The notes: generated by a model not told the origin, from the sequence alone. A stretch of DNA of 55,319 nt from an uncultured Flammeovirgaceae bacterium (GCA_913052485.1 CAJXDN010000007.1:1-55319), one strand, 5' to 3'; counted from the stretch's first letter, positions 8,483 to 17,342 are shown. Made by a program: numbers and translations.

Positions 8483-8920
8483 ATGGAACTCAAAAATACA
8501 ATAGATAAACAAATAAAAGAATCTATGCTTAACAAAGATAAGGGTAGATTACTTGCACTGAGAGCGGTAAAGTCTGCAATTTTACTTGAAGAAAAAGATG
8601 GTAATGGTAACTCAATAAATGAAATGCAGATTTTGATGAAATTAATAAAACAGAGAAAAGACTCATTATCTGTTTATAAGGAACAGAATAGACTTGATCT
8701 AGCAGAGATAGAGCAGAAAGAGATAAATATTATTCAAGAGTTTTTACCCGAACAAATGGAAGATAGTGAGTTAGAGATTAGGATAGAAAATATAATTAAA
8801 ACCGTAGGCGCAGAAAGTATCAAAGATATGGGTAAGGTAATGGGCATGGCCACTAAAGAACTTTTAGGAAAGGTTGACAACTCCAGAATTGCCGCAATGA
8901 TTAAAGAAAAATTAGATTGA
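8483..8920 (+). CDS. GatB/YqeY domain protein
   Basis: A 145-residue helical protein of the YqeY family, related to the tail domain of the amidotransferase subunit GatB. Recognisable parts are KGRLLALRAVKSAI (about 20-33), IIQEFLPEQM (about 86-95) and the C-terminal GKVMGMATKELLGKVDNSRI. Its exact role is unsettled; a link to tRNA or tRNA-dependent amidation has been proposed from domain similarity. I place the start at ATG 8483, not at an in-frame TTG at 8474, because that TTG lies inside the -7 promoter box. The stop overlaps the start of the cvpA-like gene (TTGA). Confidence 0.88.
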   Translation: MELKNTIDKQIKESMLNKDKGRLLALRAVKSAILLEEKDGNGNSINEMQILMKLIKQRKDSLSVYKEQNRLDLAEIEQKEINIIQEFLPEQMEDSELEIRIENIIKTVGAESIKDMGKVMGMATKELLGKVDNSRIAAMIKEKLD

Positions 8921-9447
8921 ACTTTATTGATATTTTATTTGCATTTGTACTTTTATATTTTTCGTATAAAGGATTCAGGAAAGGTTTTGTGATAAGTCTA
9001 ATTGGATTTTTATCTATCTTTTTAAGTGTTATAATATCACTTAACTATTCCCACATAACATCGAATTTTTTATTTATGATTTTCCCAAATAGCGAAGAAC
9101 TCCTTCTAAGTTTTGGATCTATAATTCTTACCTTTTTCTTATCTAGCTTCATAATAAACAGGATGACTAAAGCTGTAAAATATATTCTTGATATGACTCC
9201 AATAGGAATTATTGATGATTTATCTGGAGCTTTTTTTGGGTTTATAACAACAGCTCTAATCATAAGCTTTTGCATTAATATTTTTCAATATTTTGATATA
9301 GCTGTATTCGAAAAGGAAATCAAAGGCTCAGTTATTAGCTTCTACCTTTTAGACTTTGCCCCCAATACTTTTGCATACTTTATTGATTTTTTCCCATCCC
9401 TAGAGTTTATTGTTGAAAATAATGAAAGTAAAAAACTAAATACATAA
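8917..9447 (+). CDS. CvpA family membrane protein
   Basis: A 176-residue inner membrane protein with about four hydrophobic helices. It starts MNFIDILFAFVLLYFSYKGF, then RKGFVISLIGF, the usual opening of the CvpA family (needed for colicin V production in E. coli; general function in envelope stress or metabolism unclear). The start is TTG at 8917, overlapping the yqeY stop by 4 bases; an inner ATG would remove the conserved first helix. It is followed without a gap by a hydrolase gene, an order shared with other Flavobacteriia. Confidence 0.85.
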   Translation: MNFIDILFAFVLLYFSYKGFRKGFVISLIGFLSIFLSVIISLNYSHITSNFLFMIFPNSEELLLSFGSIILTFFLSSFIINRMTKAVKYILDMTPIGIIDDLSGAFFGFITTALIISFCINIFQYFDIAVFEKEIKGSVISFYLLDFAPNTFAYFIDFFPSLEFIVENNESKKLNT

Positions 9448-10185
9448 ATGATTAATAATAAAAATTATATTGAGAAAGGAAAGGGGAACCCAATAATACT
9501 ACTTCATGGTTTATTTGGAGCGCTAAGTAACTGGAAGACAGTAGTAAATGAATTTTCAAAGAATCACAGGGTTATCATACCAATGATACCGCTAACAGAA
9601 ATCAATGTAAAAGAAGCTAACCTCGAATCATTAACAAATTTTGTAAAGAGATTTATAAATAAAATGAACTTAAAAAATTTCATACTTATTGGAAACTCTC
9701 TTGGAGGACACATTGGATTAATTTATACAATTCTCTATCCAAAAAAAGTTAAAAAACTAATATTAACTGGGAGTTCAGGGTTATATGAGAATTCATTTGG
9801 AGGTTCATTCCCCAAAAGAGGAGACTATAATTATATAAATGACAGAGTAAACCACACATTTTATAACCCAAACATTTTAAGTAAAAAATATATTGATGAT
9901 GTCTTTGACACACTTAACGATAATGCTAAATGTCTTAACATAATTACGGTAGCAAGGTCAGCACAAAGGAATAATCTTGCTAAAAAGCTATATAAAATAA
10001 CTTGTCCAACACTATTAGTATGGGGTCTAAATGATACGATTACACCACCTTCGGTAGCACATCAATTTCATAAATTAATTCCAAAATCAAGATTAAAGTT
10101 TATTGATAAGTGTTGTCACGCTCCTATGATGGAAAGCCCATCTAAATTCAATCAATTAATTAAACCTTTCATAGAAGAGAAATAA
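9448..10185 (+). CDS. Alpha/beta-fold hydrolase
   Basis: A 245-residue hydrolase with all three catalytic positions: nucleophile Ser84 in GNSLGG, acid Asp196 in WGLNDTITP and His224 in KCCHAPMMESP, plus the oxyanion loop LLHGLFGALSNW. The lid region after residue 110 resembles C-C bond hydrolases and small esterases. The substrate is unknown. It begins right after the cvpA-like stop and its own stop overlaps the nadK start by one base, so it belongs to this operon. Confidence 0.85.
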   Translation: MINNKNYIEKGKGNPIILLHGLFGALSNWKTVVNEFSKNHRVIIPMIPLTEINVKEANLESLTNFVKRFINKMNLKNFILIGNSLGGHIGLIYTILYPKKVKKLILTGSSGLYENSFGGSFPKRGDYNYINDRVNHTFYNPNILSKKYIDDVFDTLNDNAKCLNIITVARSAQRNNLAKKLYKITCPTLLVWGLNDTITPPSVAHQFHKLIPKSRLKFIDKCCHAPMMESPSKFNQLIKPFIEEK

Positions 10186-11039
10186 TGATAGTTGGAATAA
10201 ATGGAATAAATATTAGATCAGAAAGGAAGAAAATTTTAAATTCTTTGATAGACCTATTAATACAAAAGGGGTTCAAAATTTTTATCTCCAAAGAACTTTC
10301 TAAGTCTTTCTCTAACTCTAAGCATAAGGTGTATAATGATAGAACCATTTTAAATATGGATTTTATTATCAGCTTTGGAGGAGATGGCACTTTACTTAAC
10401 ACTGTCACAAATGTAGGAAGAAAGGGTATAAAAATACTGGGTGTAAATGTAGGTAAACTAGGATTTTTATCATTTGATGTTTATGACGTTTTTGAAAAAC
10501 TTATTCATGATATACAGGAAGATAACTACACCCTTGAGAAAAGAACGCTTGTATCTATAAAAAATAAAAATAATAATATTCAAAATAATTTCGCTTTAAA
10601 CGAAATATCAGTAATAAAGAAAGACTCCTCATCAATGATCAAGATACATTGCTTCATTGACAACAAATTTATTTGTACATATTGGTCAGATGGTTTAATA
10701 ATTTCAACACCAACAGGTTCAACTGGGTACTCATTATCTTGTGGAGGACCGATACTGACGCCTGACTCAAAAAACCTTTTAATTACCCCGATAAGCCCTC
10801 ATAACCTGAGCTTAAGAAGCATTATAATCTCAGAAAAATCTAAAATAAAATTAGAGATAGAAAAACAAAAGTATAACTTTCTAGTTTCAATGGATTCCAG
10901 ATCATATACCTTCAAAGGTGATCAAAAATTTATCATAGAGAAATCAAATTTCAATATAAATTTAATCCATCCAAATAATTTTGATTTTTTTAAGACACTT
11001 AGAAAAAAACTTAACTGGGGACTTGACTTAAGAAATTAA
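10185..11039 (+). CDS. nadK: NAD kinase
   Basis: A 284-residue cytoplasmic kinase that phosphorylates NAD to NADP. Key motifs are FGGDGTLL (Gly65, Gly66, Asp67), the NE motif in ALNEISVIKKD, and TPTGSTGYSLSCGGP with a downstream LRSIIISE. Length fits the family. The start ATG shares its first base with the preceding stop (TAATG). It is followed after 24 bases by a DUF6089 outer membrane protein gene, as in many Flavobacteriia. Confidence 0.95.
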   Translation: MIVGINGINIRSERKKILNSLIDLLIQKGFKIFISKELSKSFSNSKHKVYNDRTILNMDFIISFGGDGTLLNTVTNVGRKGIKILGVNVGKLGFLSFDVYDVFEKLIHDIQEDNYTLEKRTLVSIKNKNNNIQNNFALNEISVIKKDSSSMIKIHCFIDNKFICTYWSDGLIISTPTGSTGYSLSCGGPILTPDSKNLLITPISPHNLSLRSIIISEKSKIKLEIEKQKYNFLVSMDSRSYTFKGDQKFIIEKSNFNINLIHPNNFDFFKTLRKKLNWGLDLRN

Positions 11040-11063
11040 TAAGATTAAATCTTTTTTTACGTT

Positions 11064-11807
11064 ATGGAGTGGATGAAACTTTTTAAAACACTTATTATTT
11101 TATTTTTCTCAGTAAAAGGCTTCTCACAATTTATCGAGCCAGGAATAAGTTCTGGATTTAATTCATACTCTGGAGACATTAAAAGAGGCTATTCTCTAAC
11201 CAATAGCTCAATAGGGTTTGAGGTATTTAATAGATTTAATATCAGTTCACACCAATCTGTTAAGATATCTTACAAGAGAGGAACTATAAGAGGTAGAGAA
11301 AAAATTGACGATGCCCTCTCCATCAATCGTGACATGTCATTTGAAAGTCAATTTTCAGAAATATCAATAAAAAATGAATATAACTTTTTAGACTATTTTG
11401 ATGAGATTGAGAGGGAAAACTTTACACCCTACTTATTTTTTGGTCTGGGTGGATCTTTGCTTGAAAACAAAAAAAATAGGAATAACCCAATAAGTAACAA
11501 TAAAAAACTTTTTATAAATATACCATTTGGTGTTGGGTTCAAATATTTAATAAATAAACAATTTTCACTTGCAGTAGAACTAGAGGTTAAAAAAACATTT
11601 TATGATAAAATTGACTACTTGACAGGAGCAAATACAAAAAACATTGATAATATAACTGGACTAGACTTTAATAGTAGTCAAAAAAACTACCAGTATGGAA
11701 GTGGAAACAATAATGATTTTTATTATTTCACTGGAATTAGTTTAAGTTATATATTCTATAGAATCCCATGCCCTAAAAACTCTGCACCTAATAATAGTAT
11801 ATATTAA
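11064..11807 (+). CDS. DUF6089 family outer membrane beta-barrel protein
   Basis: A 247-residue exported protein. The signal peptide begins MKLFKTLIILFFSVKGFSQ when read from the inner ATG at 11073, so 11073 is a likely alternative start; 11064 adds three residues only. The mature part has alternating beta strands such as FIEPGISSGFNSYSGDI and LFFGLGGSLLENK, and ends in a strand with aromatic residues, as expected for a small outer membrane barrel. Its position between nadK and uppS matches the DUF6089 gene of other Flavobacteriia. The molecular function of the family is not known; linkage to bamA suggests an envelope role. Confidence 0.75.
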   Translation: MEWMKLFKTLIILFFSVKGFSQFIEPGISSGFNSYSGDIKRGYSLTNSSIGFEVFNRFNISSHQSVKISYKRGTIRGREKIDDALSINRDMSFESQFSEISIKNEYNFLDYFDEIERENFTPYLFFGLGGSLLENKKNRNNPISNNKKLFINIPFGVGFKYLINKQFSLAVELEVKKTFYDKIDYLTGANTKNIDNITGLDFNSSQKNYQYGSGNNNDFYYFTGISLSYIFYRIPCPKNSAPNNSIY

Positions 11808-11816
11808 CTTTATAGT

Positions 11817-12521
11817 ATGAATGATCAGTCAAATAAACCAGAACATATAGCTATAATAATGGATGGTAACGGGAGGTGGGCAAAAAATAGAAATAAAAAC
11901 AGAATAAAAGGACACATAAAAGCCAGAAAAAGTGTGAGGGAAAGTATTGAGTTTTGTGTAGAAAAAAAAATTAAATATCTATCACTTTTTGCTTTCTCAA
12001 CTGAAAATTGGAGCCGACCAAAAATCGAAGTTAAAGCTCTAATGAATTTATTAAATAGTGTTATCGAAGAAGAGTTAAATAACCTAATTGACCAAAACAT
12101 TAAATTTTTAACAATTGGCAATATATCAGAGCTACCTCAAATCACAAGAAATAGTATTGAAATTGCAAAAGAGAAAACAAAAGGTAATGACGGCCTTAAC
12201 TTAATTTTGGCAATAAACTACTCTGGAAAATGGGATATAATAAATGCAATCAAAACCCTTTATAAATCAAAAAAAAGAAAAGATTTAAATAATTTTAACG
12301 AAAAAACTTTTGAAAAATATCTTTCTACGTATAATATTCCAGATCCAGAACTTATAATTAGAACAAGTGGTGAGGAACGAATTAGTAATTTTTATCTTTG
12401 GCAAGCTGCATATTCAGAGCTATACTTTACAGATATTTTATGGCCAGATTTTAACAAAAAAGAATTAAATAATGCTATTTTCGAGTTTGAAAAAAGAAAC
12501 AGAAGATTTGGAAAGATTTAA
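11817..12521 (+). CDS. uppS: Undecaprenyl diphosphate synthase (isoprenyl transferase)
   Basis: A 234-residue cis-prenyltransferase that adds isopentenyl units to farnesyl diphosphate to make the C55 lipid carrier for peptidoglycan and O-antigen. Seen: EHIAIIMDGNGRWAKNR with catalytic Asp16, LSLFAFSTENWSRP, and the C-terminal RTSGEERISNFYLWQAAYSE. In the usual RxxxxxxGHxxG segment the second Gly is replaced (IKGHIKARKS), a mild variant. A -7-like box TAACTTTA (11805-11812) ends 4 bases before the ATG, so a second, leaderless start of transcription is possible. bamA begins 4 bases after the stop. Confidence 0.95.
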   Translation: MNDQSNKPEHIAIIMDGNGRWAKNRNKNRIKGHIKARKSVRESIEFCVEKKIKYLSLFAFSTENWSRPKIEVKALMNLLNSVIEEELNNLIDQNIKFLTIGNISELPQITRNSIEIAKEKTKGNDGLNLILAINYSGKWDIINAIKTLYKSKKRKDLNNFNEKTFEKYLSTYNIPDPELIIRTSGEERISNFYLWQAAYSELYFTDILWPDFNKKELNNAIFEFEKRNRRFGKI

Positions 12522-12525
12522 TATC

Positions 12526-15321
12526 ATGAGATTTTATATAATAATATCAGTTGTTTTATTGGGTTTTAGCTATAAATCTTTCTCACAAATAAGGTATAAT
12601 CTCAATAATGATCAACAAATTGCTATAAGTTATACAAACCCTAAAACATATGAGGTAGCTGAAATAAAAGTTGAGGGTGAGAAATATTTGGATGAGATAG
12701 CATTAAAATCTCTAGCTGGGATAAAAGTTGGTGACAAAATTTCTATACCTGGAGAAGCAATTTCAGGAGCAATTAAAAAATTATGGAAACAAGGAATAAT
12801 TGGGGACATAAAAATAATTGTGAATAAAATTGAAGATGAAAAAGTTTATATCTCAATAGTTTTAAAGGAAAGACCCAGACTAAGTACATTTGAAATCAAT
12901 GGGATAGGGAGGACTCAAAAGTCAGAGTTAACTGAGAAAATAAATCTTATAAGGGGAAGAATTGTAACAGACGCAGTAATTAAGAATACACAAAACACAA
13001 TTGAAAACTATTTTAAAAAGAAAGGCTTCTTCAATACTATAGTTGACGTAAAACAAGAAATAGATACAATAGTATCCAACAGTATAAAGCTCAAAATCAA
13101 TGTTAGCAAAAGCAAAAAAGTTAAATTCAATAATATAAACTTTATTGGAAATAGCGAATTCTCTGATGCAAAATTAAAAGGTAAACTCAAAAAATCAGGA
13201 GAGAGAGTTAGGATACCAATATTCAAAGAAATATTCAATAAATCAACTGAACTATTTAAACCAAAAAATTTATTTGGAAGTAAAAATGGAGTTTCGTTTA
13301 AAGATCTAACAAAATTTATAACAGATAATGCTAAAATTAATCTCCTAAAATCAAGTAAATATATAACCTCAGAACTTGAAAATGACAAGGACAACTTAAT
13401 CTCATTCTACCAATCCAAAGGTTACAGGGATATTAAAATAATAGAAGAGAAAATTTCAAGAGATGGTGATTATGTCGACCTCGAGTTAACTTTAAAACCT
13501 GGAAATCAATATTTTTTTAGGAATATAAATTGGACAGGAAATTATATCTACAATGAGGACTTACTCAATGAAGTCCTAGCAATCTCTAAAGGAGACGTTT
13601 ATGACACAGAGACTCTTGATAAAAAAATAACATATAACCCTAAGGGTTCTGACGTGTCATCTCTATATCAAGATAATGGTTATCTCTTCTCAAATATACA
13701 ACCAATTGAAATTGGCATAGTAGGAGATTCAGTCGATATTGAGATGAGAGTATACGAAGGAGCTCAAGCTACAATTAACAAAATTTTTATTAAGGGAAAT
13801 GACAGAACAAGTGATCATGTTATAAGAAGGGAGTTAAGAACTATACCCGGTCAGAAGTATAATCGATCAGAGCTAATTAGGACTCAGAGAGAGCTGTCAC
13901 AATTAGGCTATTTTGATCCCGAGAGTATAAACCCAATCCCGGTTCCTAATCCACAAAATGAGACAGTTGATATAACCTGGGAACTTGCTGAAAAACCTAG
14001 CGATCAAGTTGAATTGTCTGGAGGGTGGGGAGGTTACTTTGGTTTTGTTGGTACTGTAGGACTAAGTTTTAGTAATTTTTCAGTAAAAAATATTAAAGAT
14101 TTTAGTAAATGGAGACCGTTACCTGTGGGTGATGGTCAAAAACTATCAATAAGAGTACAAGCAAATGGCAGGCAATACCAATCCTATTCATTTACCTTCT
14201 CAGAGCCATGGCTAGGTGGTAGAAAGCCAAATAACTTCAGTATCAATTATAGCTATTCTGTGAATAGGATGTTAGACTTCTTCGGAAGTGGAAGCTATAA
14301 TCCATATGGTGGATATGGAGGGTACGGTGGATATGGAGGGTACGGTGGATATGGAGGATATGGTGGATATGGTGGATATGGTGGATATGGTGGATATGGA
14401 GGGTACGGTGGATATGGTTATGGGGGACAATCCTCAAAGGACAGTAAAATAATTGGATCAATGAAAGTTCACGCTGTGACTATAGGTCTAGGAAGAAGAG
14501 TTGTTTGGCCCGATGACTTTTTTATAATTTCCAACTCTCTACTCTACTATAATTATGACCTCTTTAACTTTGGCCAATCCCTAGGTTTTGATACAGGTAT
14601 AACAAATACGGTAGCATTCAAAACTAATATATCCAGGAACAGTGTTGATAACCCAATGTTCCCAAGAAGTGGGTCAATGTTCTCACTTGACTTAGCAATA
14701 ACTCCACCCTACTCTAAATGGAATAATATAAACTATGAAACTGCTGAACCACAAGAAAAATATAAGTGGGCAGAGTATCATAAATGGATGATCGACACAA
14801 AGTTTTATACAAGAATAATTGGTGATTTAATCCTTGAATCTCGTGCACACTTTGGTTATATAGGATCTTACGGTGATGAAAAAAAAATTGGTCCGTTTGA
14901 AAGGTTTTATCTAGGGGGAGATGGCCTCTCCGGATCATATAGCAATTTCTTACTCGGAACAGAGAGAATTGCATTAAGAGGTTATGAAAATAATTCACTA
15001 GTCCCATATGACATCGAGAGAAATATTAGAGGGGGAACAATTTACAATAAATTTGTTTTCGAGTTGAGGCATCCCATCTCGCTTAATCCCAACGCAACAA
15101 TTTTTGGATTAACTTTTGTTGAGGCAGGAAACAATTGGAATTCACAAAAAGATTTTAATCCATTTGATCTTTACAGATCTGCTGGACTAGGTGTTAGAAT
15201 TTTCATGCCAGCTTTTGGGCTTCTTGGTATTGATTGGGGCTATGGTTTTGATAAATTACCTGGTCAGCCAAATAGGTCTGGGCCACAATTCCATTTTTCA
15301 ATTGGACAGCAACTCAGATGA
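12526..15321 (+). CDS. bamA: Outer membrane protein assembly factor BamA
   Basis: The central barrel of the BAM complex, which folds and inserts outer membrane proteins. From ATG 12526 it has 931 residues with signal peptide MRFYIIISVVLLGFSYKSFS; the longer upstream reading frame (from 12472) would destroy the signal peptide and is rejected. POTRA domains fill about 40-490 (for example AEIKVEGEKYLDE, and GNDRTSDHVIRREL near 425). The Omp85 barrel follows, with GLGVRIFMPAFGLLGIDWGYGFD near the C-terminus. Unusually, residues 594-629 are twelve Tyr-Gly-Gly units, placed between a strand after the first periplasmic turn (SEPWLGGRKPN) and the strand IIGSMKVHAVTIGLG, so most likely in an extracellular loop. 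The gene follows uppS by 4 bases and its stop overlaps the next start (ATGA). Confidence 0.95.
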   Translation: MRFYIIISVVLLGFSYKSFSQIRYNLNNDQQIAISYTNPKTYEVAEIKVEGEKYLDEIALKSLAGIKVGDKISIPGEAISGAIKKLWKQGIIGDIKIIVNKIEDEKVYISIVLKERPRLSTFEINGIGRTQKSELTEKINLIRGRIVTDAVIKNTQNTIENYFKKKGFFNTIVDVKQEIDTIVSNSIKLKINVSKSKKVKFNNINFIGNSEFSDAKLKGKLKKSGERVRIPIFKEIFNKSTELFKPKNLFGSKNGVSFKDLTKFITDNAKINLLKSSKYITSELENDKDNLISFYQSKGYRDIKIIEEKISRDGDYVDLELTLKPGNQYFFRNINWTGNYIYNEDLLNEVLAISKGDVYDTETLDKKITYNPKGSDVSSLYQDNGYLFSNIQPIEIGIVGDSVDIEMRVYEGAQATINKIFIKGNDRTSDHVIRRELRTIPGQKYNRSELIRTQRELSQLGYFDPESINPIPVPNPQNETVDITWELAEKPSDQVELSGGWGGYFGFVGTVGLSFSNFSVKNIKDFSKWRPLPVGDGQKLSIRVQANGRQYQSYSFTFSEPWLGGRKPNNFSINYSYSVNRMLDFFGSGSYNPYGGYGGYGGYGGYGGYGGYGGYGGYGGYGGYGGYGGYGYGGQSSKDSKIIGSMKVHAVTIGLGRRVVWPDDFFIISNSLLYYNYDLFNFGQSLGFDTGITNTVAFKTNISRNSVDNPMFPRSGSMFSLDLAITPPYSKWNNINYETAEPQEKYKWAEYHKWMIDTKFYTRIIGDLILESRAHFGYIGSYGDEKKIGPFERFYLGGDGLSGSYSNFLLGTERIALRGYENNSLVPYDIERNIRGGTIYNKFVFELRHPISLNPNATIFGLTFVEAGNNWNSQKDFNPFDLYRSAGLGVRIFMPAFGLLGIDWGYGFDKLPGQPNRSGPQFHFSIGQQLR
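14305..14412 (+). repeat. 9-bp tandem repeat, 12 units, encoding Tyr-Gly-Gly in bamA
   Basis: Twelve in-frame 9-bp units (TATGGTGGA and close variants TATGGAGGG, TACGGTGGA, TATGGAGGA), followed by TATGGTTATGGGGGA. Units 7-10 are identical; the other units differ only at third positions of codons, so selection holds the YGG protein motif. Some units also form an 18-bp higher-order pair (TATGGAGGG plus TACGGTGGA). Length changes by slippage would keep the frame. Confidence 0.97.
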
Positions 15322-15839
15322 TCAGATTAATAATATTATTATTTTTTACAATTATTTCATTAAATTCCTATTCACAAAAATTTGGATACGTTAATTCAGA
15401 GTTTATATTAAATTCTATGCCTGAATATAAAGAGGCATTTTCTGAAATTGAAAACCTTTCTAAAGCGTGGGAGAAGGAGGTAAGTGAAATGTACATTGAT
15501 GTTGAAAAAAAGGAGGTGATTTTAAAAAATGAGGAAATATTATTGACAAAAGAAATGTATGAAGAAAAAAGAATCGAACTAGACGAGGAATGGAATGAAG
15601 TTAGGAGCTACCAACAGAAAGTATTTGGCTTTGAAGGTTTATACTTTTTGAAAAAAAAAGAACTTATTCAGCCTATACAAGACATTTTATTTGAATCAAT
15701 CGAGAGAGTAGCAAAGAAAAACAGATTACAAATAATTTTTGATAAATCATCTGAACCAGTTTTATTATATACAAATCCGATTCATGACTACACTGATTAT
15801 GTTTTGGAAGATTTAGGACTAACTGAAAAAAATATATAA
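15318..15839 (+). CDS. OmpH/Skp-family periplasmic chaperone (first copy)
   Basis: A 173-residue exported protein with signal peptide MIRLIILLFFTIISLNSYSQ. The mature part opens with KFGYVNSEFILNSMPEYKEA, the conserved start of the OmpH/Skp family, followed by a charged coiled-coil hairpin (about 45-125) and the closing strand region LQIIFDKSSEPVLLY. Skp proteins hold unfolded outer membrane proteins in the periplasm and pass them to BamA. The start overlaps the bamA stop by 4 bases. A second family member follows, giving the bamA-ompH-ompH order common in Bacteroidota. Confidence 0.9.
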   Translation: MIRLIILLFFTIISLNSYSQKFGYVNSEFILNSMPEYKEAFSEIENLSKAWEKEVSEMYIDVEKKEVILKNEEILLTKEMYEEKRIELDEEWNEVRSYQQKVFGFEGLYFLKKKELIQPIQDILFESIERVAKKNRLQIIFDKSSEPVLLYTNPIHDYTDYVLEDLGLTEKNI

Positions 15840-15860
15840 TTTTGGGTAAATTTTATAAAC

Positions 15861-16394
15861 ATGAAAAACATTAAACTAATATTAATAAGCCTTTTACTTA
15901 TATCTCAAAATATTCTTTCACAAGAAATAAAAATAGGCTACACAAATGTTGAATATATTCTAAGTTTCTTACCAGAAACAAAACAAGTACAGAGTGAGGT
16001 TACAGCCTACGGTACTCAATTGCAAAATCAACTTCAATCTAAGATAACTGACTTTCAAAGCAAGGCAGAAACTTTTCAACAAGCAGCCGCTACAATGACT
16101 GACTTAATTAGAGCTGACAAACAAGAGGAACTCCAAAATTTACAGGCTTCAATTCAAAAGTTTCAAACTGAGGCTCAGACATCTATAGCTCAGAAGGAAC
16201 AAGATTTATTTAAACCACTTTTCGAAAAGATAAGCAACGCTATTAATGTCGTTGCTGAAAGAGAAAACTATTCACACATTTTCAGTGCTGGGGTCCCTGG
16301 TGTTGAAGTTCTACTTTATGCAAGACCAACCGATGACGTTTCAAGTTTAGTATTAGTAGAATTAGGCATTGACCCACCTGTAAATAACAATTAA
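15861..16394 (+). CDS. OmpH/Skp-family periplasmic chaperone (second copy)
   Basis: A 177-residue exported protein with signal peptide MKNIKLILISLLLISQNILSQ, then IKIGYTNVEYILSFLPETK, as in the first copy. The coiled-coil arm here is rich in Gln and Ala (about 55-120), unlike the Glu/Lys-rich arm of the first copy, so the two may hold different clients. A -7 box TAATTTTG (15837-15844) overlaps the end of the first copy and lies 16 bases before this ATG, so it may also be transcribed separately. It ends 3 bases before the convergent oxygenase gene. Confidence 0.9.
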   Translation: MKNIKLILISLLLISQNILSQEIKIGYTNVEYILSFLPETKQVQSEVTAYGTQLQNQLQSKITDFQSKAETFQQAAATMTDLIRADKQEELQNLQASIQKFQTEAQTSIAQKEQDLFKPLFEKISNAINVVAERENYSHIFSAGVPGVEVLLYARPTDDVSSLVLVELGIDPPVNNN

Positions 16395-16407
16395 AAGTTA
16401 TTTTTTT
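16382..16407. terminator. Possible terminator between convergent genes
   Basis: AAATAAC (16382-16388) pairs with GTTATTT (16397-16403) around an 8-base loop and runs into a T stretch (to 16407) on the plus strand. It overlaps the stop codons of both convergent genes. The stem is AT-rich and weak, so confidence is low. Confidence 0.4.
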
Positions 16408-17342
16408 AATCCGATTTCTCTAAGCCTCTGCTCAAGAAATTCTCCAGCAGTCATATCATCAAATGACTTTGGATTCTGATCATCTATACAATTTTCAAGA
16501 CAAGTCAAATCCATTTTCGGTTTTGGATGCATAAAGAAAGGTATTGAATATCTTGATGTATTCAGCTGATCTTTTGATGGATTTACAACCCTGTGTACTG
16601 TAGACATTAGTTTCTTATTAGTTAATCTTTCTAACATATCCCCAACATTTATAACTAACTGATCTGACTCTGATATTATTGGAATCCATTTGTCTTCTTT
16701 TGTTAAGATCTCCAGACCATCAGCACTTGCACCCATAAGAAGAGTTATTAAATTTATATCTCCGTGTGCTCCTGCTCTTACAGCGCCATCCTGTATATCT
16801 TCTTCCCTGAGTGGATAGTAATGTATAGATCTCATTATACTCTCTCCTCCCTTGACCTTATTTTCAAAATAATTCTTATCTTGATTTAAAAATAATGCAA
16901 TAGCCTCTAAAATTGTAAGGCCAATATTCTCTAAAGTTAAAAAAGCATCTGTACCTATTTCTTCAAATTGATCAACTTCTATTGGCCATATATTCTTAGG
17001 GTTAGATATGGCTGGATTGCCAATGTGAAAGAACTCTTTTAGATCTCCCTTTGAACTCCCTTTAGCATGCTCCTGGCCTTTTATTACATATCCTCTCTGA
17101 CCATATAATTCTGGAAAATAATATTTTACCTTCTTCTCATCATCTAGCTCAAAAAAAGTTTGAATTGATGAATAAAGCTTCTTTGTTGTCTCCTCAGTAA
17201 GACCGTGATTTTTTATTATTGCAAAACCTGTCTGGTTGAAAGAGTTCCCAAGGTCTTCGGAAAACTCCTTCACTAAACCCTGATTACCTGATGTGTACTT
17301 AGAAATATCAAGAGTTGGGACTTTATTTAAATAATCACTCAT
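16398..17342 (-). CDS. Isopenicillin N synthase-like Fe(II)/2-oxoglutarate dioxygenase
   Basis: A 314-residue cytoplasmic oxygenase. The N-terminal DIOX_N part includes GFAIIKNHGLTEE (about 39-51). The 2OG-Fe(II) core has the iron ligands His193 and Asp195 (AHGDIN) and His250 (STVHRV), and Arg264/Ser266 (RYSIPFF) for the co-substrate carboxylate. All metal ligands are intact. Family members oxidise small molecules, but the substrate cannot be deduced; an antibiotic role is not implied by the name. The start ATG overlaps the stop of the DUF4399 gene by one base, so the two are one unit. Confidence 0.87.
   Translation of the reverse strand: MSDYLNKVPTLDISKYTSGNQGLVKEFSEDLGNSFNQTGFAIIKNHGLTEETTKKLYSSIQTFFELDDEKKVKYYFPELYGQRGYVIKGQEHAKGSSKGDLKEFFHIGNPAISNPKNIWPIEVDQFEEIGTDAFLTLENIGLTILEAIALFLNQDKNYFENKVKGGESIMRSIHYYPLREEDIQDGAVRAGAHGDINLITLLMGASADGLEILTKEDKWIPIISESDQLVINVGDMLERLTNKKLMSTVHRVVNPSKDQLNTSRYSIPFFMHPKPKMDLTCLENCIDDQNPKSFDDMTAGEFLEQRLREIGLKK

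Noticed and set aside
12472-12525. Longer bamA start giving 18 extra residues
   Set aside because: It would overlap uppS by 50 bases and put a charged segment before a perfect signal peptide. ATG 12526 is preferred.
13008-13394. Minus-strand frame of 128 codons inside bamA
   Set aside because: It runs opposite a well-supported POTRA coding region and has low-complexity Leu/Ser content typical of shadow frames in AT-rich DNA.
14243-14461. Minus-strand 72-codon frame rich in His (HHIHHIHH pattern)
   Set aside because: It is the complement of the YGG-coding repeat in bamA. The His/Ile pattern follows from the repeat alone, and no start signals or family features are present.
16398-17342. Antibiotic (penicillin) biosynthesis
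   Set aside because: The oxygenase belongs to the isopenicillin N synthase-like superfamily, but no peptide synthetase or other pathway gene is present; the family name does not show the product.
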